Position numbers and translations under genes: made by a program. The notes under the pieces were generated by a model. It did no database searches and was not told the DNA's origin. It saw only the letters and a program-made list of their open reading frames with translations. A stretch of 64,000 nt of DNA from Paraburkholderia diazotrophica (GTDB taxonomy: Bacteria; Pseudomonadota; Gammaproteobacteria; Burkholderiales; Burkholderiaceae), in assembly GCF_900108945.1 (NCBI RefSeq), contig NZ_FNYE01000007.1:211117-275116 (forward strand), given 5' to 3'. Positions 54,607 through 63,820 of this stretch are shown here, one piece after another (the first letter of the stretch is position 1; the number at the start of each line of letters is the position of its first letter).

Positions 54607-56322
54607 CTAGCTATCCGGATGCCCCGCGACAAACCCAACAAACGCGTTATACGGAAGATTCACCGTCGCACCGTCGATCATGAGGCCGTACGTCGTATCG
54701 CCGCTATCGAGCACGTAGTACATCACGGACTGGATATTCTTCGTTTTTCTCGCCTGGTAGTAAGTCGCATAGCGCGACGTAATGTAATCCGCGCGATACG
54801 ACAGGCTCTTCTCGGGCCCGGTATTCCACTCGGTCAGCAGGAACGGCACGCCATAACGCGCCTTGCAGTACGTCGGCAGATCGAAGCCGGGACCCGAGCC
54901 GTCGGAGCCGATGTCGAAGATGTCGCCGTACACCTCGTAGTTGTGCCACGTCGTCAGATCCCATCGCACCACCGGATGGCCGCTCGTGCCGTCCGGCTGC
55001 TTGCCATCCCACAACGCATCGGCGGCGCCGATGTCCGCGACGCAGAAGTTGACCCCGCATTTCGCACTGGATTGAGCCGACTTCACGCCGTCGATCATCC
55101 CGCGCATCACGCCGCGCATGATCGGCCAGTTGACGTTGCTGAAATCGACCGCCTTCGTGCCCGCGTTGGTCGAGTCGAGAATCATCGCGCCGTCGCGCGT
55201 CAATTCGTTTCCGCACTCGTACATCACGACGCCGTACGGCGCGAGCGCGCGCGCGACTGTCGCGCCGCATGAATACCCGCGGCTGTATGCCACCGATTCG
55301 CTTGCGAACAGCAAGCCGTTCGAATCGCGGATGCCGAGATTGACCAGCACGAACAGCGTCAGCCCCGCCGCCTGGAACGCCTGCGCGAGACTGACGACGG
55401 CGCCGAGCGACACCGGATCGTCTATGCAGCCGACGCGATAGGTCGAGCAGCCCATGTTCCGCATGATCGTCACGATCTGGGCCGGTGTGTAGCGATAGTC
55501 GTAATGCCCGTTGATGCCGTGGAACGTGCCGCTCGTCGCCGCGACGGCGATGCGCGGATCGCTGCACGGCATCCACTGGTCGAGATCGCTGCAGACATGG
55601 AACTGCCCGTCCGTCGACCGGTACCAGAGCTTGCCGCCATACCACAGCAGCATCGACACGTTCGACGTCGCGCCGACGACAGCGTTGTTGCGAAGGACGA
55701 CGCCGTTGGCCACCGTCCACAGCGCGCCGACCTTGTCGATGATGTATGGCGACGCGGGAATCGCCGTGCCGTCCGCTGACGTGCCGCCAAGCCGCGGATC
55801 GTTGCACGCGAACCAGGTCGAGCCGCTCCATCCATAGAACTGTCCGCCTGTGCCCTGATGATAGATGCCGCCGCCGTACCACAGCAGCAGCGTCACGTTG
55901 TACGTGTTGCCCGCAGCGACGCCGTTGCGGTAGACCGATCCATTGACGAGCGTCCAGACGGCAGCCTGGTTGTCGGTGATCGAAGCGGCAGGCGGAATCG
56001 CGGTGCCGTTCGGCGATCCCGTCGATGTGTCGCTCGATGAACCCGTACTCGTTCCGCTGGATGACGCTGCACCCTTCCCGTTCGACGATCCCACAGTCGC
56101 GCCATTCGTCGAAGCGGGCGTCTTGCCGTTCCCGGCCGCAGCCGTCACACCCGCGCTAGTTGTCGTCGCGGACATACCCGTCGTACCCGTTGTGCTGTTG
56201 GCGCTAACGCTGGTCGCGCCGCCCTCGCCGCCTCCCGAGCCGCCTCCTCCGCCGCATGCGCTCAGCACGTGAGCACCGCCGAGTGCAGTCAGTAAACCGA
56301 GGAATTGACGTCGTTTGACCAT
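54607..56322 (-). CDS. Exported glycosyl-hydrolase-like lipoprotein with duplicated modules
   Basis: 571 residues from MVKRRQ at 56322. Signal peptide with lipobox LSAC (Cys23), followed by a Gly run and a ~75-residue Ser/Thr/Gly linker. Two homologous ~80-residue modules follow (about 110-177 and 186-257; each has WT-V-NG, N-V-LLLWYGG and a C-DPR ending), probably binding modules. Residues about 265-571 form a TIM-barrel glycosidase-like domain: acid/base candidate Glu373 in YECGNEL and nucleophile candidate Glu498 in LLTEWNTG, the clan GH-A pattern. Polysaccharide target unknown. Monocistronic on the minus strand. Confidence 0.72.
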   Translation of the reverse strand: MVKRRQFLGLLTALGGAHVLSACGGGGGSGGGEGGATSVSANSTTGTTGMSATTTSAGVTAAAGNGKTPASTNGATVGSSNGKGAASSSGTSTGSSSDTSTGSPNGTAIPPAASITDNQAAVWTLVNGSVYRNGVAAGNTYNVTLLLWYGGGIYHQGTGGQFYGWSGSTWFACNDPRLGGTSADGTAIPASPYIIDKVGALWTVANGVVLRNNAVVGATSNVSMLLWYGGKLWYRSTDGQFHVCSDLDQWMPCSDPRIAVAATSGTFHGINGHYDYRYTPAQIVTIMRNMGCSTYRVGCIDDPVSLGAVVSLAQAFQAAGLTLFVLVNLGIRDSNGLLFASESVAYSRGYSCGATVARALAPYGVVMYECGNELTRDGAMILDSTNAGTKAVDFSNVNWPIMRGVMRGMIDGVKSAQSSAKCGVNFCVADIGAADALWDGKQPDGTSGHPVVRWDLTTWHNYEVYGDIFDIGSDGSGPGFDLPTYCKARYGVPFLLTEWNTGPEKSLSYRADYITSRYATYYQARKTKNIQSVMYYVLDSGDTTYGLMIDGATVNLPYNAFVGFVAGHPDS

Positions 56323-57059
56323 GACAAAATAAATCCACTGCCGGGTCGCGCCCGGCGAAAAGCTTTGATGTGTAAGCGCAGCGTGCGTATTGACGAAAAA
56401 TCGATCGGGTCGCCCGATATGTTTCGCCATCCTGATGAATCGCGTCCGATCTATCGCTGATGAGCCATCGACGGTGCTCCGTCGAGTGGGCACATTCGCG
56501 CGTCGGTTGACGGGAGTTCAATACAGGAACGATGCGGTAGTTCTTTCCACTTGCATCAGTGGCGATCTACTGGCTGGATATCGGCAGGCGCGGATCGCGT
56601 GTGCAGGGCCTGGCCGAAATAAAAAGAATTCTTTCGAAAGCGCTCGCCGCGTGGAAACGATGTGCTTTTGTCAGCGGTCGCCGCGCGTTGGGCAACGCAG
56701 GTGTCAGGCAACGCGGCGATCGCACGAGGCAACGGGCATGATGCGGGAAGACCTACCATCAACGGCACAAGCATGCGCGGGCAAACGCACAGAGGCCAAA
56801 GAATAACTTCCTTGTTAGTACCCTGTTTGCGCGCGCAGCGGGCCACTTTTTCCATCACGGCCAAGCCGGCAGACGGTGCGCGACACAGGCACTGAGCGCG
56901 TCACATGGATGCCAGAATCTAGGCTCGCGTCCTTCAGGCAGCCCCGCCCGCGCGCTTCAGCGCCTCCCATCACACGGAGAAAAAAGTTTGAAGTATTTCC
57001 TTAAAAATTGTAGGTCGATAGGATGCTAACGAATAAAAACCGACATACAATCCCGCCCC
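56323..57059. other. Intergenic region without credible gene
   Basis: 737 bp between the divergent glycosidase-like and MarR genes. Open frames here are short and compositionally unlike proteins. It should contain both promoters; only the MarR-side -10 (57046-57051) is clear. Confidence 0.5.
57046..57051 (+). promoter_or_regulatory. Candidate -10 box of the efflux operon
   Basis: TACAAT at 57046-57051 is close to the consensus. The implied start of transcription is within a few bases of the MarR ATG at 57060, and CCCGCCCC rather than a ribosome-binding site precedes that ATG, so the mRNA may be leaderless. A good -35 is not evident. Confidence 0.4.
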
Positions 57060-57590
57060 ATGGCTAATCTTCATCTCCTGCGCCGCTCCGTCAGCAGCAC
57101 GCTGGTCGTCGCCGCGCGCCGTTGGCGCCGCACGAGCCATACCGTGCTGTCCGCATACAACGTGTCGGAAGCCTGCGCAGGTCCGCTGCTGACGGCCAAC
57201 CGTCTCGGCGAGGCCGTGCGCCAGGTGACGCTCGCGGAGCAGGTCGGCATCGAAGGGCCGTCGCTCGTGCGACTGCTCGATCAGCTCTGCGCGGCGGGCC
57301 TCGTGCGCCGCGACGAAGATCCCGACGACAAGCGCGCGAAAACCATCACGCTCACCGACGAAGGCCGCGCCGTCACCGCGCGCATGGAAGAGCGCCTGAT
57401 GGACCTGCGCGCGCGCGTGCTCAAAGGCGTGAGCCGCGAGGACCTGGAGACGACGCTGCGCGTGCTGAATGCGTTCAACGCATCGCTCGATGCAACCACG
57501 CCGCCGCCCGTATCCGGCAAGGCCACGCCCGGCGACGACGGCCCATCCGCCCGCGCACCGGACCGCTCCGGCAGCAAAGGCAAAGCGTAA
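57060..57590 (+). CDS. MarR-family transcriptional regulator
   Basis: 176 residues. Winged-helix MarR core at about 45-125: VRQVTLAEQVGIEGPSLVRLLDQL recognition region, then the wing DEDPDDKRAKTITLTDEG. A Pro/Gly-rich tail follows. First gene of the efflux operon (5-bp gap to FUSC). By family precedent it represses the operon and is released by an aromatic carboxylate ligand. Confidence 0.93.
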   Translation: MANLHLLRRSVSSTLVVAARRWRRTSHTVLSAYNVSEACAGPLLTANRLGEAVRQVTLAEQVGIEGPSLVRLLDQLCAAGLVRRDEDPDDKRAKTITLTDEGRAVTARMEERLMDLRARVLKGVSREDLETTLRVLNAFNASLDATTPPPVSGKATPGDDGPSARAPDRSGSKGKA

Positions 57591-57595
57591 GCGCC

Positions 57596-59761
57596 ATGGT
57601 CTATCCGTCAGTCCGCGACTGGCTGTTCTCCGCCAAGACGTTCGCGGCCGCGATGATCGCGCTGTACATCGGCCTTGCGCTCGAATTGCCGCGCCCGTAC
57701 TGGGCGATGGCGACCGTCTACATCGTGTCTAATCCGTTCGTCGGCGCGACGCGCTCGAAGGCGCTGTATCGCGCGCTCGGCACGGCGATTGGCGCGGCGG
57801 CCGCCGTGCTGATCGTGCCGCCGTTCGTCGAGTCGCCGTTTCTGTTCAGCGTGATCGTCGCGCTATGGACGGGCACCCTGCTCTATCTGTCGATGAACGA
57901 CCGCACGGCGCGCAGCTATGTTTTCCTGCTCGCCGGCTACACGCTGCCGTTGATCGCGCTGCCCGCCGTCACCAGCCCGACGACCGTGTTCGATCTCGCC
58001 ATCACGCGTACCGAAGAGATTCTGCTCGGCATCGTGGTCGCGAGCATCGTGGGCAGCGTCGTGTTTCCGAGCCGCCTCGCGCCGACGCTGATCGAGCGCA
58101 CCGACGCATGGTTCCGCGATGCCGCGTTCTACGCGAGCGAGACGCTGTCCGGCCACATCGCGGGCGCGTCGATTTCGGCTTCACGCCAGCGGCTCGCGGC
58201 GACCGTCAACGGCCTTGAATTTCTGTTGAGCCAGCTGACCTACGATCACACGCGTCCCGACATCGTGCGCCGCGCGCGCGCGTTGCAAGGGCGCATGCAG
58301 ATCTTCCTGCCGTTGATTTCGTCGATGGCCGATCCGCTGATCGAACTGATGCGCGAGCGTGGCACGCAGCCGCCCGAAGTCGCGGCGCTGCTCGCCGATG
58401 TCGCGCAGTGGATCAAATCGCCCGCACTCGAAGCGAGGCACGCCGACGAAATCGACCGCGAGGCGGAAGCGCTGCGCGAGCGCATCGCCGCGATGAAGCC
58501 GCCCGCGGCATCGCTTGCAAGCTGGCATGTCGCGCTGCTGTCGAACGCGCTCTGGCGTCTGGGCCAGGTCGTCGATGTGTGGCAGGACATCCGCAGTCTG
58601 CGCGCGGGCATCGTCCACGAAACGGCGCAGTGGCGGCCGCGCTTTCGTCACTGGCGCATGGGCGGCACCGAGCGCTTCTTCGATCGCGGGATGATGCTGT
58701 TTTCCACGGCGTCCGCTGTCGGCGCGATCATCCTCGCGTGCGGACTGTGGATCGCGTCGGGCTGGAACGACGGCGCGGGCGCGGTGACGCTCGCGGCCGT
58801 GTCGTGCTGCTTCTTCGCCGCGCTCGACGAGCCGGCGCCCGCCGTCTTCAAGTTCTTTCTTTCGACCTGCGCGAGCGTCGTGTTCGCGGGCCTGTACGTG
58901 TTCGCGGTGCTGCCGCACGTGCACGACTTCGCGATGCTGGTCGTCATCTTCGCCGGGCCGTTCCTGATCATCGGCACGCTGATTCCGCGCCCGCAGTTCA
59001 ATCTCGTGACGATGCTCGTCGCCGTCAACACGGCTACGTTCATCAGCATACAGAGCGCTTACGAGGCCGACTTCTTCGTGTTTCTCAACAGCAACCTGGC
59101 GGGCGTCGGCGGCCTGCTGTTCGCGTTCATCTGGACGCGCGCGACGCGTCCTTTCGGCGCCGAACTCGCGGCTGCGCGGCTCACGCGCTCGGCGTGGTCC
59201 GATGTCGTGGTGAGCGCATCGACGGCCGCGATCGAGGACCAGCGCAATCTGTACGCGCGCATGCTCGATCGGCTGATGCAACTGCTGCCGCGTCATGCGG
59301 CAACCGATTCGCACCGCCACCCGTCGATCGAGAGCTTCCGCGATTTCCGCGTCGCGCTGAACGCGCTGGACCTTCGGCGCACGCGCCGCAAGCTGACAGG
59401 CGACTTGCAGGACACCATCGATGACGTGCTCTCAGGCGTGCGGCAGTATTTCGAGCAATGCATCGCGCGGCGCGCGCGGCAGCCGGTACCGCCTGCGCTG
59501 ATTGATGCGATCGATGCCGCCGTCGGACTCGTGACGACGCGCAGCATCGAAGAGGCGCAACGCGCATCACATGAGCGGGCGCAACCAGCGCAACCTGGAC
59601 AGGAAGCTCCGCAAGACCAGGGGCAGAGCCGCACGCCCCCGCCCGCCGAACGCTGGCTGCGCGATACGCTGCATGCGCTCGTCGGCATGCGTCTGTCGCT
59701 GCATCCGCCGCACACGGCGCCAGGCAGCAACCCGCCCGCGCAAGAGGAGACGTCCGCCTGA
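57596..59761 (+). CDS. FUSC-family inner-membrane efflux protein (AaeB/FusC-like)
   Basis: 721 residues from MVYPSVRDWLFSAKTF; the frame is open further upstream inside marR but that part is not FUSC-like. Two blocks of transmembrane helices (about 12-165 and 360-505) flank a cytoplasmic segment, as in the aromatic acid exporter AaeB and fusaric-acid resistance proteins. The C-terminus is soluble and ends in a Pro/Gln-rich stretch. It works with the HlyD adaptor and NodT channel encoded downstream to export aromatic acids. Confidence 0.92.
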   Translation: MVYPSVRDWLFSAKTFAAAMIALYIGLALELPRPYWAMATVYIVSNPFVGATRSKALYRALGTAIGAAAAVLIVPPFVESPFLFSVIVALWTGTLLYLSMNDRTARSYVFLLAGYTLPLIALPAVTSPTTVFDLAITRTEEILLGIVVASIVGSVVFPSRLAPTLIERTDAWFRDAAFYASETLSGHIAGASISASRQRLAATVNGLEFLLSQLTYDHTRPDIVRRARALQGRMQIFLPLISSMADPLIELMRERGTQPPEVAALLADVAQWIKSPALEARHADEIDREAEALRERIAAMKPPAASLASWHVALLSNALWRLGQVVDVWQDIRSLRAGIVHETAQWRPRFRHWRMGGTERFFDRGMMLFSTASAVGAIILACGLWIASGWNDGAGAVTLAAVSCCFFAALDEPAPAVFKFFLSTCASVVFAGLYVFAVLPHVHDFAMLVVIFAGPFLIIGTLIPRPQFNLVTMLVAVNTATFISIQSAYEADFFVFLNSNLAGVGGLLFAFIWTRATRPFGAELAAARLTRSAWSDVVVSASTAAIEDQRNLYARMLDRLMQLLPRHAATDSHRHPSIESFRDFRVALNALDLRRTRRKLTGDLQDTIDDVLSGVRQYFEQCIARRARQPVPPALIDAIDAAVGLVTTRSIEEAQRASHERAQPAQPGQEAPQDQGQSRTPPPAERWLRDTLHALVGMRLSLHPPHTAPGSNPPAQEETSA

Positions 59762-59795
59762 TGGCCACTCAACCCTTTTCATTCTGTCGACGCAC

Positions 59796-60005
59796 ATGAT
59801 CGGCGAAATCGACGTTCTCGGCGTATTCGTGCCCGCCGTGCTGGTGCTGATGTTGATCGCCTATCTGCTGAATCTGGCGATCCGCACCGTGCTCGCGCGC
59901 ATCGGCGTGTATCGCTTCGTCTGGCACCGTTCCATTTTCGACCTCGGCATCTATGTACTGGTGCTGGGGCTTGTCGTCATCGTTTCGCACCGGCTCATAA
60001 CGTGA
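59796..60005 (+). CDS. DUF1656 small membrane protein (AaeX-like)
   Basis: 69 residues with two transmembrane helices (about 8-29 and 47-66). Opens MIGEIDVLGVFVPAVLV, typical of DUF1656/AaeX, which is nearly always encoded between FUSC and HlyD proteins. Overlaps the HlyD start by 4 bp. Confidence 0.92.
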   Translation: MIGEIDVLGVFVPAVLVLMLIAYLLNLAIRTVLARIGVYRFVWHRSIFDLGIYVLVLGLVVIVSHRLIT

Positions 60006-61036
60006 AAAAAACCTGGTTCTCCGTCGGGCAGATCCTGCTCACTCTCATCGTCGTCGCGATTGCCGCCGCCGTGCTGTGGAAGCTGGTCGACTACTACATG
60101 TTCGCGCCCTGGACGCGCGACGGCCACGTGCGCGCCGACGTCATCCAGGTCGCGCCCGACGTGTCCGGGCTCATCACGCAAGTGAAGGTCGTCGATAACC
60201 AGGAGGTCAAGCGCGGCGACGTCCTCTTCGTGATCGACCAGGCGCGCTACGAGCTTGCGCTGCGCAACGCGCAGGCCACGGCGCAGCAGCGCCGCGCGAC
60301 GCTCGATCAGGCGCGCCGCGAAGACGCGCGCAACCGCGCGCTAGGCAATCTCGTTGCGCGCGAATCCGTCGAAGAGACACACTCGCGCGTCGAACAGGCG
60401 GCCGCCGCGCTCGCCGATGCCGAAGTCGCAATCGACACGGCGCGTTTGAACCTGCAGCGCACGGTGATCGTGAGCCCCGTCGACGGCTACCTGAACGACC
60501 GCGCGCCGCGTGCCGGCGAGTTCGTGTCGGCGGGACGCGCGGTGTTGTCGGTGGTGGACATGCACTCGTTCCGCGTCGACGGCTACTTCGAGGAAACCAA
60601 GCTGCACGGCATCGACATCGGCCAGCCCGTCGACATCAAGGTGATGGGCGAGCCGAACGTATTGCGCGGGCACGTGCAGAGCATCGTCGCCGCGATTGAG
60701 GATCGCGACCGCCAGCAAAGCGCCAACCTGCTGCCCAACGTGAACCCGGCGTTCAGCTGGGTGCGTCTCGCGCAGCGCATTCCCGTGCGCGTCGCGCTCG
60801 ACGAGATTCCCGCCGACTTCCGCATGATCGCGGGCCGCACGGCGACGGTATCGGTGCGCGGCCCCGGGCCGTCGATCGGAAAGCCTGCGGCTTCGGATGC
60901 TATTGCTGCATCGGCGCCTGGCGCATCGGCATCGGCATCGGCCTCCGCAGGTGTGGGCGCATCGACGGCGCGCGCGGCTGTTGCCGGCGCGTCGCCGTCC
61001 AGCGCAACGCAACCTGCTTCGGGCGCATCACGATGA
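60002..61036 (+). CDS. HlyD-family periplasmic adaptor (AaeA/EmrA-like)
   Basis: 344 residues from a GTG start. One N-terminal transmembrane helix (about 9-31), then lipoyl halves (RADVIQVAPDVSGLITQVKV and TVIVSPVDGYLNDRAPRAGEFV) around a coiled-coil hairpin (about 75-140), then a beta-barrel domain. The last ~55 residues are Ala/Ser-rich and unordered. Links the FUSC pump to the outer-membrane channel. Overlaps the NodT gene by 4 bp. Confidence 0.93.
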   Translation: MKKTWFSVGQILLTLIVVAIAAAVLWKLVDYYMFAPWTRDGHVRADVIQVAPDVSGLITQVKVVDNQEVKRGDVLFVIDQARYELALRNAQATAQQRRATLDQARREDARNRALGNLVARESVEETHSRVEQAAAALADAEVAIDTARLNLQRTVIVSPVDGYLNDRAPRAGEFVSAGRAVLSVVDMHSFRVDGYFEETKLHGIDIGQPVDIKVMGEPNVLRGHVQSIVAAIEDRDRQQSANLLPNVNPAFSWVRLAQRIPVRVALDEIPADFRMIAGRTATVSVRGPGPSIGKPAASDAIAASAPGASASASASAGVGASTARAAVAGASPSSATQPASGASR

Positions 61037-62517
61037 AACGCAATCCGTTCATGACGGCAGCGCGCGCCGGCCGCGCGTGGCTGCCCGCCCTGCTTCCCGT
61101 CGCGCTGGCGCTGAGCGGCTGCATGACGGTCGGCCCGAATTACAAGCTGCCCGACAACGCGATGGTCAATGCGCCGTATGCGAACGCGGCCATCGACGGC
61201 GCGGACAACGCGCCCGTCACGCAGCAGCCCGTACCGTCGAAGTGGTGGCGTCTGTACGACGATCCCGTGCTCGATCAGCTGCTCACGCAGGCGCTCGCGT
61301 CGAATACCGATTTGCGCGTCGCTGCGGCCAATCTCGCGCGCTCGCGTGCGCAAGTCGACTTCGCCAACGAACAGGGTGGCTTCTCCGGCAAGACGTCGGC
61401 GGCTTTCCAGCGCGCTCAGGAATCGGCCGAACAGTTTCTGCTGACGGAGAAGCTTCCCGTCGTCACGGAAGGCGCGCTCGATCTGAGCGTGTCGTATGAA
61501 TTCGATCTGTTCGGCAAGCTGCGACGCGGCGTGGAGGCCGCGAAGGCCGACGACGAAGCCGTCGAAGCCGCGAGCGATCTCGCGCGCATCACGGTGGTCG
61601 CGGATGTCGTGCGCGCGTATGTCGAATCGTGTTCGGCCGCCGACGAACTGAAGATCGCGCAGCAATCGCTGTCGTTGCAGAGGCAACGGGTCAAGCTCAC
61701 GCAGCGGCTGCGCGACGCGGGGCGTGGCAACCAGCCGGACGTTACGCGCGGACAGACGCAAGCCGACACGCTCGCCGCGGACATCCCGCGCTTCGTCGCG
61801 CGCCGCCGCGCGGCGCAGTACCGGCTCGCGATGTTGCTTGCGCGCGCGCCGTCGGATCTGCCGCCCGCTGCCCTCGCGTGCAACAAGGTGCCGCATCTGA
61901 CGCAGCCGATTCCCGTCGGCGATGGCGCCGCGCTGCTCAAACGCCGCCCCGACGTGCGCCAGGCCGAGCGGCAACTGGCGTCGTCGACGGCGCGCATCGG
62001 CGTCGCGACGGCGGCGCTGTATCCGTCCGTGAGCTTCGGCGCGTCGGTGGGCTCGGTCGGCGTCGCCGAAGACCTGTTGGGCGCAGCGACGAACCGCTGG
62101 GCGTTCGGGCCGCTGATCAGCTGGACTTTCCCGATCAACGGGCAACGGGCGCGCGTGCATGAAGCGGAGGCATCGACGGGCGGCGCGCTCGCACACTTCG
62201 ACGGCGTCGTGCTCAACGCGCTGCGCGAAACGCAGACGAGCCTGTCGAACTACGCATCCGACACGACGCGCGCCGATGCGCTGCGCACCGCGTACAAATC
62301 GGCCGTGCAGTCGGCGGACGAAACGCATCGGTTATATGCCGCGGGCCGTGAGTCGTTCATCGACGACCTCGACGCGACGCGCACGCTCACGAGCGTCGCC
62401 GCGCAGGTAGCGGCTGCGGATGGCCAGGTGGCAATCGATCAGGTGAACCTGTTCCTCGCGCTCGGCGGCGGATGGGAGAAAGACAAGGACGTGGCGGCGG
62501 GCGCGAAGAACGAGTAG
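61033..62517 (+). CDS. NodT-family outer-membrane efflux lipoprotein
   Basis: 494 residues with a signal peptide and lipobox LSGC (Cys30). Two OEP repeats (about 75-275 and 290-480) with SKWWRLYDDPVLDQLLTQAL, SYEFDLFGKLRRGVEAAKAD and RRPDVRQAERQLASSTARIGVATAALYPSVSF, the hallmarks of TolC/OprM-type NodT channels. It completes the tripartite efflux system. Last gene of the operon, converging on the hydrolase gene. Confidence 0.94.
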   Translation: MKRNPFMTAARAGRAWLPALLPVALALSGCMTVGPNYKLPDNAMVNAPYANAAIDGADNAPVTQQPVPSKWWRLYDDPVLDQLLTQALASNTDLRVAAANLARSRAQVDFANEQGGFSGKTSAAFQRAQESAEQFLLTEKLPVVTEGALDLSVSYEFDLFGKLRRGVEAAKADDEAVEAASDLARITVVADVVRAYVESCSAADELKIAQQSLSLQRQRVKLTQRLRDAGRGNQPDVTRGQTQADTLAADIPRFVARRRAAQYRLAMLLARAPSDLPPAALACNKVPHLTQPIPVGDGAALLKRRPDVRQAERQLASSTARIGVATAALYPSVSFGASVGSVGVAEDLLGAATNRWAFGPLISWTFPINGQRARVHEAEASTGGALAHFDGVVLNALRETQTSLSNYASDTTRADALRTAYKSAVQSADETHRLYAAGRESFIDDLDATRTLTSVAAQVAAADGQVAIDQVNLFLALGGGWEKDKDVAAGAKNE

Positions 62518-62563
62518 CCGGCGAGCGGAGCGCCGCTCACCGACTCTCCACTCTTGTCGGAGA

Positions 62564-63394
62564 CTATTTCTCCGGCGCGAACGCCGTGCCCGCGAAGCGC
62601 TCGATCACGCCGTTGAAGAGCGCCGGCCTTTGCAGCGGCGCGAAATGGCTGACGTTCGGCAGCACGATCAGTTCGGCGTCGGGGATGGTTTGCGCGAGAT
62701 ACGCGGCGTGCTCCTGTCTGATGAACTCGTCGTGCTCGCCGATGGCCACGACGACGCGCACGCCGATTCGCGCGAGATCGTCGGCCGAATAGTTGGGCTG
62801 CGTCCGCTGCATGTCGCTGACGGCGGCGACGAATACATCGAAATCGTCGGGTGTCGCGGACAGCGTCTTGTAGTCTTCCCGATGCCGCTTGAAGCAGCGT
62901 TCGATCACGGGCGTCGATGCGAATTCCTTTGCGCCGCCCGGGTCCATGTTGCACGCGAAAAAGAATACGCCCGCGACGCGCTCGGGAGCGCGCCGGGCGA
63001 GGACCAGCGCAGTGCACGCGCCGTCGCTCCAGCCGACGAACGCCGCCTTCTGCACATGCAGCGCATCGAGTACGGCGAGCACATCGTCGGCCATCAGTTC
63101 GTAGCTGTAGGGCCGCGCGTCGCGCGTGCTGCGCCCGTGCCCGCGGCTGTCGATCAGGATCGCGCGGTAGCCGGCATCGACGAGCGCGGGCACCTGATAG
63201 CCCCAGTTGCCACGATGCCCGAGGCCGCCGTGCAGCAGGACGACGGGCTGGCTCATCGCGGGCTGGTTGCCCGCGCCGTATGTCGACCACGCGATGCGCG
63301 CGCCTTCGTTGTCCACGAAGCCTTCGTCGTCCGCAGCGGGCAGCGGCGCGGCGCCGTGTGCTTCGAAATGCTTCAGGTCGTCGTCTGATTCCAT
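62564..63394 (-). CDS. Alpha/beta-fold hydrolase
   Basis: 276 residues. Oxyanion segment LLHGGLGHRGNW (about 53-64), nucleophile elbow G-W-Ser123-D-G, acid Asp222 (GEHDEF) and His250 (VSHFAPL) complete the triad. No signal peptide. Substrate unknown; adjacent to the aromatic-acid efflux operon but transcribed oppositely, so a functional link is not implied. Confidence 0.9.
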   Translation of the reverse strand: MESDDDLKHFEAHGAAPLPAADDEGFVDNEGARIAWSTYGAGNQPAMSQPVVLLHGGLGHRGNWGYQVPALVDAGYRAILIDSRGHGRSTRDARPYSYELMADDVLAVLDALHVQKAAFVGWSDGACTALVLARRAPERVAGVFFFACNMDPGGAKEFASTPVIERCFKRHREDYKTLSATPDDFDVFVAAVSDMQRTQPNYSADDLARIGVRVVVAIGEHDEFIRQEHAAYLAQTIPDAELIVLPNVSHFAPLQRPALFNGVIERFAGTAFAPEK

Positions 63395-63820
63395 GTCGGT
63401 GGCTCTCCGTCGCGTGGCGCATCGAATGAACGCGTCATTGTGGCATCGGGGTGTTCATTCGGTGCTGTTGGGGGAGCGGTTGGGCAGTGGGGTCACGCGC
63501 GACGAAACGCCTGATGGTCGGCCGCTCGCCGCGTTCGCCGGTTATCTCGATAAACCTCTTTTTATCCGTGCGCGGAAATAAGTCCGCGCGACGCGGGCCC
63601 TTGAAATCATTGCAGCGGCCAATTTAACGCCCATATTAGCCGGTCTGTCGAAGGTCAAATTTTGTGATGTTTATCTGCTGCGCGTGAACGGCGCCCCATT
63701 TTTCGGGTTTCTTTGATTATATTGGCGGGCAATTCCGTTCCAGGGTCGGCGAAAATTCACGGATAAATCTGGACTTCGGATTCCTCATCATCGTACCGTT
63801 GGCGTTTTCAAGGAGAACAA
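63395..63820. promoter_or_regulatory. Divergent intergenic region, hydrolase / vgrG
   Basis: 426 bp with no gene. GCGCGGA (63570-63576) and TCCGCGC (63583-63589) form a perfect 7-bp inverted repeat without a T-tract. TATATT at 63718-63723 is a possible -10 for the gene at 63821. Confidence 0.4.

Noticed and set aside
56390..56864. Open frames of 100-140 codons on both strands between the glycosidase-like and MarR genes
   Set aside because: No ribosome-binding site, no domain-like pattern, and composition typical of random GC-rich sequence.
63570..63589. 7-bp inverted repeat as rho-independent terminator
   Set aside because: No downstream T-tract on either strand and it lies between divergent genes, where a terminator is not expected.
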